A DNA stretch of 6,703 nucleotides from positions 1-6,703 of the forward strand of contig JAERMN010000597.1 in NCBI GenBank assembly GCA_016844625.1. The letters run 5' to 3'. Within the stretch, counting starts at the first letter, position 1; each line of letters opens with the position of its first letter. Positions 1 to 5,645 of the stretch are shown here, one piece after another. The stretch comes from Deltaproteobacteria bacterium. GTDB lineage: Bacteria > Desulfobacterota > Binatia > UBA9968. Below the pieces are notes generated by a model. It saw nothing but the letters and a program-made list of their open reading frames with translations, did not search any database and was not told where the DNA came from. The position numbers and the translations under genes are program-made.

Positions 1-111
1 CTGCTTGCCGTCGCTGGCGCGCTCGCTCGGATAGCCGAGATCGGTAAGCTCCTGTTCGAGCAGATCGAGATTAAACGGCTCGTCGTCGACGATGAGGATC
101 TTGCTAGGCAT
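1..111 (-). CDS. Response regulator, receiver domain N-terminus (partial)
   Basis: The visible 37 residues begin MPSKILIVDDEPFNLDLLEQ, the first beta strand and acidic pocket of a CheY-like receiver domain. Asp9 and Asp10 are the Mg2+-binding acidic pair, and the following helix runs to GYPSERASDGKQ, which matches the usual start of strand 2. The phosphoacceptor Asp, normally near residue 52-55, and any output domain lie beyond the left edge, so the response it controls cannot be told. The ATG at 109-111 is the natural start; only a weak GGA lies just upstream. The protein would be cytoplasmic and phosphorylated by a sensor histidine kinase. No partner kinase is visible. The fold assignment is firm, the specific role unknown. 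Confidence 0.9.
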   Translation of the reverse strand, partial: MPSKILIVDDEPFNLDLLEQELTDLGYPSERASDGKQ

Positions 112-393
112 TTTATCCAGTTAAGGTTATTGCGCGCTAAAGGTTCGACAGAATCATTGCGAATAATTCGCTTGCATCAATTTGCCCGGCTTACAAAGTC
201 CGAAATCCGAATATCAAAAAATTCGAAACAAACCCAAAGACTTAAATCCAAATTACGAAAATCCCAAAGCGGCCGATTTGAATATTGTGCTTTCTTATCA
301 TTTGATTTGTTGCGGATGTAGATCTGCTTGATTTTCAATCTCCGTGGGTCGATTCCCCGCAGTTCGCTGCCCGAGGTTAATTTTTATACGGCT
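112..393. other. Gene-free gap with AT-rich purine-biased repeat block
   Basis: This gap separates the start of the response regulator from the 3' end of the membrane glycosyltransferase-like gene. About 195-272 holds a degenerate run of short cgaaa/ccaaa words, including CGAAATCCGAA at 201-211. The same 11-mer recurs in both arms of the inverted repeat at 5416-5565, so the two gaps carry related elements. A small hairpin, GCGAA-TAA-TTCGC, lies at 159-171. A 63-codon open frame across 130-321 follows the repeat and looks like no protein. I could not support a promoter for the response regulator. Confidence 0.6.
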
Positions 394-2328
394 CTACATG
401 GGTAACACGGCTCCACGCAAAACAAAAAATGAAATATATGCGGTTACAGCCCAGCATGTGAGATATCCACAGGCTGTCGCTGGCCACCAGCCCCCTTTGG
501 GAAGACTCTCATAAGCTAAGGCCGCCAAAACAGAAAAACATGGAGTCAGGCCAAGCATGTAGGTGGCTTTGACAGTGCTATAAACAGATAATTGTGTGTA
601 CATATGAAAGATGGCAGCCACAAATGTCACAATGCAGCCGATCACAAAAATGACAACCAGTTTTTGTTCGCCTCGCTTTGATTTCAAGCCGTGAAATGCT
701 CCGTAAAACATCAATAGAGCTATTGGAAGTGACAAAACGGAGAGTGTATTCATAAATTCAAGATTCCAAGGCGGAGATCCCTTAGTCTCTCCGCTCAGAT
801 TTCCATCGAGCCAAAATGATGAGTACAGAGCGTCCCAGAAGCCAAACATCGAAGAATAGATCGGTTGGTTAAGCGCTCGGCCAAATGTCAGCAGATTCGT
901 TAGTGTCAGATAGCCAGGCGCTTGCCACCATTCGAAGCCGAGCAATTCCCAGGCTATGAAGGGGCTTAGGAAGGGTTGGCCGAAGTGATAGAGGTTGCGG
1001 AAAAAATACCAGCCAGTGAGCAGAACGGTTATAAGCAAAAATACCGCTAGAGGTTTCACCGCGAGTTGCAGCTTTTTCTGAGGTCGGTAGGTTACAAACG
1101 TAATGACAGCCAGCGTGATAGGCAGAAGCAGCAAGACTGAGACCTTGCTCAGTAACGATGCGCTAAAACAAACAGCGAGAATCGCACTAGATTTAATTGC
1201 ATCGTTTCCGAAACCATTAATCAAATAGTAGAAACAATAATAAATCAGTACCGCTGTCAGGCTAGCTGCGAACGGTTCATTGCTCACAAATTGAGACACA
1301 TAAAAGCTCATTGGTAAGAAACCGCCAATGACGGTGCCGACAATTTGGAGATCGGATCGTTTCTTGAAAATTAAACAGCAGCTGCGATAGGCCAGCTCGA
1401 TTTGCGCTAAACCGCAAGCGAGGGGGATCACTCGTAAGAAAAAAAGGGCATTCTCACGCGAAAGTACGAAGCTCGAGATTATTGCTAATAGGGCCTCTAC
1501 TACATAAAAAAAGGGCGGGTGAAATGTTGCCCAGCCATCCGTGGCAAGCGGGAGTGAGCCAAAATTTAGGATATGAATTATGTAATTGTAATGAGCATTG
1601 ACGTCCATTCCAAAATAAATGGGGATCTTAAATATATTATTTGCGCCGAGCACGACCCAAGCTGCCAGCATGGCCCAACGCACCTGCCCTGCGCTCACGT
1701 TGACGTTTTTTGCTTTGACCCAAAGATAGGTCAAAGATCCGACAACGAAGAACGTAAACAAGAATACAAATTCCCGCGATAGAGCTTGGAGGCTGGTTGG
1801 AAAGTGATCGTACTGTTCGAGGTTTGGGCGAACAGACACTGTAACCGCCTGCATGGCCACGCCATTGTCGCGAGAGGCCATCCATTGGCGGTTCGTCCGT
1901 ACTCCCAACTCATGACTATACGCCAAAACAGCCGGCGGTCCCCTTGAATTGGTGACCTCAATGGTAATCTTGTTTTGACCAATGAGTAGCCAGGGTGAAA
2001 TATCTAACTCTCGGCTGACCTTCCAGAAGGGAAACTCAGACGTTGGAATTTGCACGGTCTTTGAGTTGATTGAAAGGAGAGCTTTGCGAAAAGTCTTTAA
2101 CCGCAGACTGGCCCGCGGTGGAACCCTCCCCAGCTCGAACTTAGTTGTAAAGCTTGCGGTGCGGTCTTTGACGGGTTGGGCTACTGCGGAGTGAGGATAT
2201 TCGCTGCGAATCCACTGAGCACCCGCTTCCGACACCAAGATATCGTTGCTTCCAGTTTTGTAAATAAAGTACCAACTAAGCAACCCAATAAGCAGAGGTG
2301 CTGCAATTAGAGGTAGGTATTTCTTCAA
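394..2328 (-). CDS. GT-C-type membrane glycosyltransferase-like protein with extracytoplasmic jelly-roll domain
   Basis: The 644-residue protein has an N-terminal membrane anchor (about 4-22), an extracytoplasmic region (about 25-180), then roughly 11-13 hydrophobic segments. Motifs fit the GT-C fold (PMT/ArnT/GT39-like or DUF2142-like), whose members transfer sugars from polyprenyl-phosphate donors on the outer face of the inner membrane. These are an acidic residue after an early TM (GMDVNAHYNY, Asp242), HPPFFY at 270-275, VSNEPF at 348-353, and WYFFRNLYHFGQPF around 440-453. The 60-135 stretch (SLRLKTF, FWKVSRELDISPWLLIGQN, KITIEVTN) resembles the galactose-binding jelly-roll of GH2/GH78 enzymes. 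The start is TTG, because AGAGGA sits 9 nt upstream and an in-frame stop lies just before. Sampled stretches are about 40-50% GC versus above 55% in neighbouring genes. Donor and acceptor are unknown; the family is likely, catalysis is inferred. Confidence 0.75.
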   Translation of the reverse strand: MKKYLPLIAAPLLIGLLSWYFIYKTGSNDILVSEAGAQWIRSEYPHSAVAQPVKDRTASFTTKFELGRVPPRASLRLKTFRKALLSINSKTVQIPTSEFPFWKVSRELDISPWLLIGQNKITIEVTNSRGPPAVLAYSHELGVRTNRQWMASRDNGVAMQAVTVSVRPNLEQYDHFPTSLQALSREFVFLFTFFVVGSLTYLWVKAKNVNVSAGQVRWAMLAAWVVLGANNIFKIPIYFGMDVNAHYNYIIHILNFGSLPLATDGWATFHPPFFYVVEALLAIISSFVLSRENALFFLRVIPLACGLAQIELAYRSCCLIFKKRSDLQIVGTVIGGFLPMSFYVSQFVSNEPFAASLTAVLIYYCFYYLINGFGNDAIKSSAILAVCFSASLLSKVSVLLLLPITLAVITFVTYRPQKKLQLAVKPLAVFLLITVLLTGWYFFRNLYHFGQPFLSPFIAWELLGFEWWQAPGYLTLTNLLTFGRALNQPIYSSMFGFWDALYSSFWLDGNLSGETKGSPPWNLEFMNTLSVLSLPIALLMFYGAFHGLKSKRGEQKLVVIFVIGCIVTFVAAIFHMYTQLSVYSTVKATYMLGLTPCFSVLAALAYESLPKGGWWPATACGYLTCWAVTAYISFFVLRGAVLPM

Positions 2329-2337
2329 ATGACTAAT

Positions 2338-2343
2338 TCCTCT
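2338..2343 (-). promoter_or_regulatory. Ribosome binding site selecting a TTG start
   Basis: Read on the minus strand, AGAGGA is followed by 9 nt and then TTG AAG AAA TAC, the start of the membrane glycosyltransferase-like gene. No ATG or GTG lies between the upstream in-frame TAG and this TTG, so the TTG is the only conventional initiator. Confidence 0.6.
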
Positions 2344-2391
2344 TGGAACCGTGATCTAAAGTATGAAATAAATTGCCGATTCGAAGTCCGT

Positions 2392-2472
2392 CATTCCCGC
2401 ATTCTTTACGCGGTGGTTCGACAGTGCTCACCACAGCCTGGGAATGGACCCCCGATAAAAACATTCGGGGGT
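2392..2472. repeat. REP-like palindromic element upstream of the glycosyltransferase-like gene
   Basis: Two nested palindromes are present. CATTCCC at 2392-2398 pairs with GGGAATG at 2440-2446. ACCCCCGA at 2448-2455 pairs perfectly with TCGGGGGT at 2465-2472 across a 9-nt loop. The style (GTCATTCCCGC, CCCCCGA...TCGGGGGTGAC) is that of dispersed intergenic palindromes common in environmental proteobacterial-like genomes. No T-tract follows either stem, so I do not call a terminator. The rest of the gap to 2612 shows nothing I recognise. Confidence 0.55.
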
Positions 2473-2612
2473 GACGCCGTTAAGAAAAATCTCATCGCCT
2501 GATACCGCGCAGCTTGTTGCGGGGTTGTTCAACAGTTCCATTGCGCCCTCGCTTCAGCGTGGCTCAGGGCGGCAAATCGTCGAAGCGTGCGCGAGTTATA
2601 TCCAACGTTAAA

Positions 2613-2904
2613 TCAGTCGCTGTACAGATGGTGATTGAGCAAATGGCGCCGGTGCGCTTGCTGGCGCGCGACTTCCTCTTTGCCCAACGGATCGTAGCCG
2701 CAAGGAGCATCCGGCGTCTTTGACCATGGGCCGATCGCTGTAGAGCGTGTCCTCGCGGATCGCCGGGAACTTGAGGTGGCAGAACTTGCCAGTCGCGTCC
2801 GGGGTTTTGCCGACGACGCTATCGGCGCTCCATGCCGTGCCGGCAAAAAGCAATCCGATTCCAGTAAAAAGCAGGACAGTGCTGAGTCTTTGCATATGCT
2901 TCAC
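2613..2904 (-). pseudogene. Small secreted two-cysteine protein, apparent frameshift
   Basis: The N-terminal part, beginning MKHMQRLSTVLLFTGIGLLF, has a clear signal peptide with probable cleavage after AWSA. The mature part continues DSVVGKTPDATGKFCHLKF, PAIREDTLYSDRPMVKD. At about 2715-2730 the coherent reading switches to the +1 frame, which continues PDAPCGYDPLGKEEVARQQA and ends HHLYSD at a TGA (2613-2615). In the original frame the tail becomes a low-complexity Ser/Ala/Pro run ending at 2608. I recall related small exported proteins with CHxKFPAIREDTL followed later by PCxxDPLGKEE, which supports joining the two frames; this is recollection, not a search. The GTG start at 2904 is chosen because AAAGGA (2912-2917) lies 7 nt upstream; an ATG at 2895 is the alternative. 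Function is unknown; the two Cys could form a disulfide or bind a ligand. The shift may be a real mutation or a sequencing error. Confidence 0.6.
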
Positions 2905-3040
2905 GGCCGATTCCTTTCTATGTCAGGCCACTCTCAAGATTCACCGCATCTATACTATGGCTAGTCGGCAGTCGGCAATCGCTCAATCAAGCTCGTGCTT
3001 GCAGCACTGAGACCTTGTGCGTAGAGTTGGACAACCGAAA

Positions 3041-3046
3041 AGGAGG
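3041..3046 (+). promoter_or_regulatory. Strong Shine-Dalgarno that fixes the permease start at GTG 3054
   Basis: AGGAGG is followed by 7 nt and then GTG AAC CAA ACT TGG. The open frame extends upstream to a TTG at 3015, but that would place this near-consensus site inside the coding region and add 13 polar residues before the first membrane segment. GTG at 3054 is therefore the better start. Confidence 0.8.
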
Positions 3047-3053
3047 CTCGACG

Positions 3054-4121
3054 GTGAACCAAACTTGGCTCGTGACCGCTTTCTTCTTTGCGCTCTTTCT
3101 GCTGATTCTCTACGGCGCCTTTCTGATTCTTAGCCCGTTTTTAACCGCGATCACTTGGGCGGTGATCTTGGCGATACTGGTCTATCCGTTTTACGCGTGG
3201 CTGCTGCGGCGCCTGCGTGGCCGGGCGACCTTGGCCGCGGTGGTGGTGATCGTATTGATCACGCTGCTCGTCATCGCGCCCGGCTTCCAGATCGTTTGGT
3301 TTTTGTCCGACGACGCTGTCGCGCTGGTGCAGTCGGTCCGTTCGCTGTTGGATGAAAGCGGCAAACAAGAGTGGCTGGCGCAGCCGTGGATTCAACAACT
3401 GATCGGCTGGTGGAGTATGATTTCGTTTCAACTGATAGATTTCAAAATCAACTGGAAGGAAGTGCTAGTTCAAGGCGCCCAGGTTGTTTCCGGCTTTATG
3501 GTCGCGCAGGTCAAAGGGATCGCCCAAAACGTGCTGATGTTCACCGTCAATTTCATCGTCGCGTTGTTCACGCTATTTTTTCTGCTGCGCGACGGCAGTG
3601 AGTTCCTGCGAAAAATCCAACAGCTCTTGCCGATGGACCGCGAGCATCAACAACGTCTGCTTAAGAATATCGTCGATGCGGTCGTCGCGGTGGTGCATGG
3701 CTCGTTGGTGGTGGCGATGGCCCAGGGTTTGTTGGCTGGTTTAGCCTATTGGGCGATGGGCGTGCCCTTTTCAGTCTTATGGGGCGTCGTCACCGCGTTC
3801 GTCTCGTTGTTGCCGGTCGGTGGCTCCGCGCTCGTTTCGGTGCCGGCGTCAATTTATCTGTTTTTCCAAGGCGAAAATATTCGCGGCATAGTGCTGCTGG
3901 TCTGGTGTCTCGGCTTCGTCGGCATGGCCGACAATATTCTTAAACCGCTTTTGATCGGCAATCGGCTCGGACTGCCGGTGCTGTTTCTATTTTTTGGCAT
4001 CCTTGGCGGACTGGCGCTGTTCGGTGCCCTCGGAATTATTCTCGGGCCGGCGCTGTTTGCTCTGTTGCGAGCATTGCTCGATCTTTATTCCGAGGAGTAT
4101 ACCAAAGCACAATCCAAGTAG
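3054..4121 (+). CDS. AI-2E family transporter (PerM/YdiK/TqsA superfamily, DUF20)
   Basis: This is a 355-residue inner-membrane permease of about the usual family length. Three hydrophobic segments come first (about 4-30, 32-50, 57-82), then a soluble stretch of about 70 residues rich in Trp (WLAQPW, LIGWW). The C-terminal membrane half starts near 162 with FIVALFTLFFLLRDG. Family signatures appear in order: LPVGGSALVSVPASIYL from about 253, ADNILKPLLIGNRLGLP from about 292, and GGLALFGALGIILGP at 318-332. Family members have been linked to autoinducer-2 export (TqsA), Na+/H+ exchange or general small-molecule efflux, so the substrate cannot be set from sequence. It diverges from the small secreted protein gene, with 149 nt between starts. 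A short hairpin, GGCTT-GGC-AAGCC (4125-4137), follows the stop but lacks a T-tract. The family call is very secure. Confidence 0.95.
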   Translation: MNQTWLVTAFFFALFLLILYGAFLILSPFLTAITWAVILAILVYPFYAWLLRRLRGRATLAAVVVIVLITLLVIAPGFQIVWFLSDDAVALVQSVRSLLDESGKQEWLAQPWIQQLIGWWSMISFQLIDFKINWKEVLVQGAQVVSGFMVAQVKGIAQNVLMFTVNFIVALFTLFFLLRDGSEFLRKIQQLLPMDREHQQRLLKNIVDAVVAVVHGSLVVAMAQGLLAGLAYWAMGVPFSVLWGVVTAFVSLLPVGGSALVSVPASIYLFFQGENIRGIVLLVWCLGFVGMADNILKPLLIGNRLGLPVLFLFFGILGGLALFGALGIILGPALFALLRALLDLYSEEYTKAQSK

Positions 4122-4218
4122 CCGGGCTTGGCAAGCCGTCCGGTTTCTGAAATATTGGCGACACAGGAGATTGGGAGAGTTAACCACAAGGTAAGAAGAT
4201 TCGGATTCGGACCGATAA

Positions 4219-4375
4219 CCGCAAAGAACTTAGCGTGGGGAAGCCGCAACCCAAGAGAAGAATTAGCCGCAAAGAACGCATAGATCGCAAAGAAAGATGC
4301 GGCCGGGCGGGTTTTTAACCCGCCCGGTTGAGACCCGGAGCATCAACCGCAGAAAGCGCAAAAGGCGGAAAAAGG
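4219..4375 (+). repeat. Decayed cgcaaagaa direct-repeat run
   Basis: CCGCAAAGAAC occurs exactly at 4219-4229 and 4267-4277. Degenerate copies follow: TCGCAAAGAAA at 4285-4295 and CCGCAGAAAGCGCAAAAGG from 4347. Similar words recur at 4771-4830 (gcaaaggacacaaagg, then the inverted form gcgtctttgcg) and at 5396-5410 (ggcgcaaaggcgcaa). The pattern fits a dispersed intergenic repeat family rather than a CRISPR, because spacing is irregular and there are no uniform spacers. Confidence 0.6.
4303..4327. repeat. Perfect 11-bp hairpin, CCGGGCGGGTT arms
   Basis: CCGGGCGGGTT (4303-4313) pairs perfectly with AACCCGCCCGG (4317-4327) across a TTT loop. The stem is strong enough to affect RNA structure, but it is followed by TTGAGACC rather than a U-run and lies about 180 nt past the permease stop. 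I class it as a palindromic intergenic repeat, with terminator as a weaker alternative. Confidence 0.75.
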
Positions 4376-4390
4376 ATATCGATCATGTAG

Positions 4391-4410
4391 GGGCGCGATT
4401 CATCGCGCCC
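4391..4410. repeat. Hairpin GGGCGCGA-TTCA-TCGCGCCC
   Basis: A perfect 8-bp GC-rich stem closes a TTCA tetraloop. It is preceded by GTAGG and followed by TCTTTACAATTT. The word GTAGGGGCGCGATTCATCG resembles a palindromic repeat seen in many environmental bacterial genomes. The U-rich trail is too interrupted for a confident terminator call. Confidence 0.65.
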
Positions 4411-4476
4411 TCTTTACAATTTGAATTTCCGAAAATTTGCCCAAGCCGCGTAAGTTCTTAGCTATAGCAATACTTG

Positions 4477-4504
4477 CTTTTCCCCAGACTGCGCTGGGGA
4501 AAAG
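4477..4504. repeat. Perfect 11-bp inverted repeat CTTTTCCCCAG / CTGGGGAAAAG
   Basis: CTTTTCCCCAG (4477-4487) pairs perfectly with CTGGGGAAAAG (4494-4504) around an ACTGCG loop. The ends are symmetrical and neither strand has a U-run after the stem, so it looks like a palindromic repeat unit rather than a terminator. Confidence 0.75.
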
Positions 4505-4541
4505 AGGTTCGCCCGTCGGCGCACAGCCGCAACTGATGTTT

Positions 4542-4613
4542 AACCACGAAAAACACGAAATACACGAAACTTAGGTCCGGTTATTTTTCGTGGCGTTGGT
4601 GTGTTTCGTGGTT
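4542..4613. repeat. Imperfect inverted repeat of the accacgaaa family
   Basis: The left arm (4542-4570, AACCACGAAAAACACG...) matches the reverse complement of 4585-4613 (AACCACGAAACACACC...) at about 23 of 29 positions, including an exact 10-nt outer end. Each arm is itself an iteration of cacgaaa-like words. This is a recurrent intergenic repeat type in environmental genomes; its function is unknown. Confidence 0.65.
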
Positions 4614-4739
4614 GATGTTTTTATGATCACGAACGTAGCGTCATGGCGCCCCTTCGATTCTACTCAGGACATGCTTGGTGGGAGGAATATCCGGATCCGA
4701 GGACGTTCGACTTCCGGAATATTGAAGCGGCACGCTAGG

Positions 4740-4753
4740 ACCAACATGTTGGT
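4740..4753. repeat. 14-bp perfect palindrome ACCAACATGTTGGT
   Basis: ACCAACA and TGTTGGT are exact reverse complements with no spacer, as in a homodimeric regulator site. It lies about 140 nt before the OsmC start. It does not resemble the AT-rich OhrR operator. It could be an operator for the OsmC gene, or one more repeat in this crowded gap. Confidence 0.4.
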
Positions 4754-4891
4754 GTTAGTTTTTGGCTAGCAATGCAAAGGACACAAAGGAATAAAAACAA
4801 TTCCGGATTTGGCGTCTTTGCGACTTGGCGCGAGATTGTTTTTGGAGTCATTCTGTTAGGTATTTGGTTATAGAGAATGTAAGGAGGCTTT

Positions 4892-5383
4892 ATGGCTGAT
4901 GACATGCAAGTGAAACGCGAAATCGTTCTGGAGGCTGACGCCGAGATGCTGGAACGCATGCGCAAGGAAGGGCACGCGCGCGGCTTCACGGTTTACTGCG
5001 ATGAAGGCGAACGGATCGGCGGGGATAATACCGCGCCACCGCCACTGGCTTATTTCGGTTTATCGGTGGGGTTTTGACTGCTCACGCAAATTTCCCGGTA
5101 CGGGGAAATGCTCAAGACTCACATCGACAAAGCCAAGGTTTACGTCACGGCGCGGTTCAAGAACGAAGGCTCGGTGTTGCGCGAAACCGTGCAAGCTGAG
5201 GGCTTAGGCGTCGAGACCCGCTGCGAGATTACTTCGCAGGAAGCGCCGGAAAAAATCGCCAAGGTCGTGCGCAACGCCGAGGCGGGCTGCTACGTGATCC
5301 AAACCATCCGCCGGCCGACCGAGGTAAAGAGTGAATACACGCTCAACGGCGCGGCGTTCGATCCGGACTCATACAAAAAATAA
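4892..5383 (+). CDS. OsmC/Ohr-family protein, probable selenoprotein (in-frame TGA read as Sec62)
   Basis: OsmC/Ohr proteins are cytoplasmic homodimers that reduce organic hydroperoxides with a reactive Cys in the central helix and a second Cys about 65-70 residues later. Here residues 1-61 read through DEGERIGGDNTAPPPLAYF and GLSVGF, then meet TGA (5075-5077). The same frame resumes at once with LLTQISRYGEMLKTHIDKAK and runs to TAA, giving 163 residues, a normal family length. In relatives I recall, the segment after APPPLAYF is followed by a Cys and then LLTQ, so the TGA occupies the peroxidatic position. Cys133 (AEAGCYVIQTIRRP) is the second redox Cys, 71 residues later. A SECIS-like hairpin follows directly. 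The ATG start has AAGGAGG (4881-4887) 4 nt upstream. No other gene here has an internal TGA and Trp is always TGG, which argues against general code reassignment. The alternative is a nonsense mutation or sequencing error. It would normally be annotated as two fragments, 4892-5077 and 5108-5383. Confidence 0.85.
5086..5111 (+). promoter_or_regulatory. Candidate bacterial SECIS element just after the OsmC TGA
   Basis: ATTTCCC (5090-5096) pairs perfectly with GGGAAAT (5103-5109) around a GGTACG loop. The stem extends by G5086-C5111 and C5087-G5110 past a two-A bulge. It starts 12 nt after the TGA, and the loop G is at +20. In E. coli fdhF, as I recall it, the minimal hairpin starts about 12 nt after UGA and the essential GGU loop begins at +19. 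Bacterial SECIS elements need a short stem-loop within coding sequence and a G at the loop edge for SelB; both are met. An alternative fold pairs CCCG with CGGG around GTA with a bulged G. Confidence 0.75.
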
Positions 5384-5415
5384 GCGCCGATGACTGGCGC
5401 AAAGGCGCAACGGAA

Positions 5416-5565
5416 AAATTCGAAGCACGAAATCCGAAACAAATTCAAATGACCAAAAACAAATGCAATGTTCCAAACAAACCCGATTCGGATTCCTCGT
5501 TTTGGATTTTCCGGGTTTTGACTTATTTTGGCCCCGGTTTGTTTCGGATTTCGTGCTTCGGATTT
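5416..5565. repeat. Long inverted repeat with 28-nt arms in the OsmC to AhpD-like gap
   Basis: The left arm 5416-5443 (AAATTCGAAGCACGAAATCC, then GAAACAAA) is complementary to the right arm 5538-5565 (TTTGTTTCGGATTTCGTGCT, then TCGGATTT) with a single mismatch. The 94-nt interior is AT-rich and partly self-complementary (aaatgaccaaaaac against gttttgacttatttt). The 11-mer CGAAATCCGAA occurs at 5428-5438, inverted at 5543-5553 and 5557-5567, and again at 201-211. No ORF or transposase is present, so it may be a MITE-like or REP-like unit. Once transcribed it could fold and separate the expression of its neighbours. Confidence 0.75.
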
Positions 5566-5645
5566 CGGATTTCTTCGCTGGTTAGTTAGCGCGAGTAAAG
5601 ATGTTACCTAGTGTGATTTGGCACATAAAGAAGTGAGGTGCAACG

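Larger units (their letters stand above)
4122..4891. other. 770-nt gene-free region packed with palindromic repeats
   Basis: I see no credible coding region on either strand between the permease and the OsmC gene. The space holds a series of unrelated repeat elements, each listed separately: cgcaaagaa iterations, three GC-rich or perfect hairpins, a cacgaaa inverted repeat and a 14-bp palindrome. The stretch 4621-4740 contains a possible degenerate ccttcga...ctcagga repeat and an imperfect AATATCCGG/CCGGAATATT pair, nothing more. The promoter of the OsmC gene should lie near the right end, but no -35/-10 pair is convincing. Confidence 0.7.

Noticed and set aside
130..321. 63-codon plus-strand open frame beginning MRAKGSTESLRIIRLHQFAR
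   Set aside because: It is translated from the AT-rich cgaaa/ccaaa repeat block, is Ser/Lys/Arg-rich, has no ribosome binding site and resembles no protein family.
343..360. tRNA T-arm-like stretch (cgtgg-gtcgatt-ccccg)
   Set aside because: The stem has a mismatch and the loop is GTCGATT rather than TTCGATT. No acceptor stem, CCA or anticodon arm can be built around it. A decayed attachment-site remnant is possible but unsupported.
2514..2723. 69-codon plus-strand open frame antisense to the small secreted protein
   Set aside because: It overlaps the coding tail of the minus-strand gene and shows no domain, signal or ribosome binding site.
4303..4327. Rho-independent terminator for the permease gene
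   Set aside because: The stem is excellent but no U-run follows on either strand and it is about 180 nt past the stop. Dispersed palindromic repeat fits better.
4219..4375. CRISPR array
   Set aside because: Repeats are short (about 9-11 nt), degenerate and irregularly spaced, with no uniform spacers or adjacent cas genes.
4869..4874. TATAGA as the -10 promoter element of the OsmC gene
   Set aside because: It would start transcription inside or at the ribosome binding site, and no -35 lies at proper spacing.
4735..4989. 84-codon minus-strand open frame overlapping the OsmC start
   Set aside because: Its N-terminal half is the complement of the OsmC coding region and the rest lies in repeat sequence. 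No ribosome binding site.
5001..5207. Alternative frame across the OsmC TGA (GFDCSRKFPGTGKCS) suggesting a frameshift instead of Sec
   Set aside because: The family sequence continues in the original frame on both sides of the TGA, so no frame change is needed. The alternative frame has no OsmC similarity.
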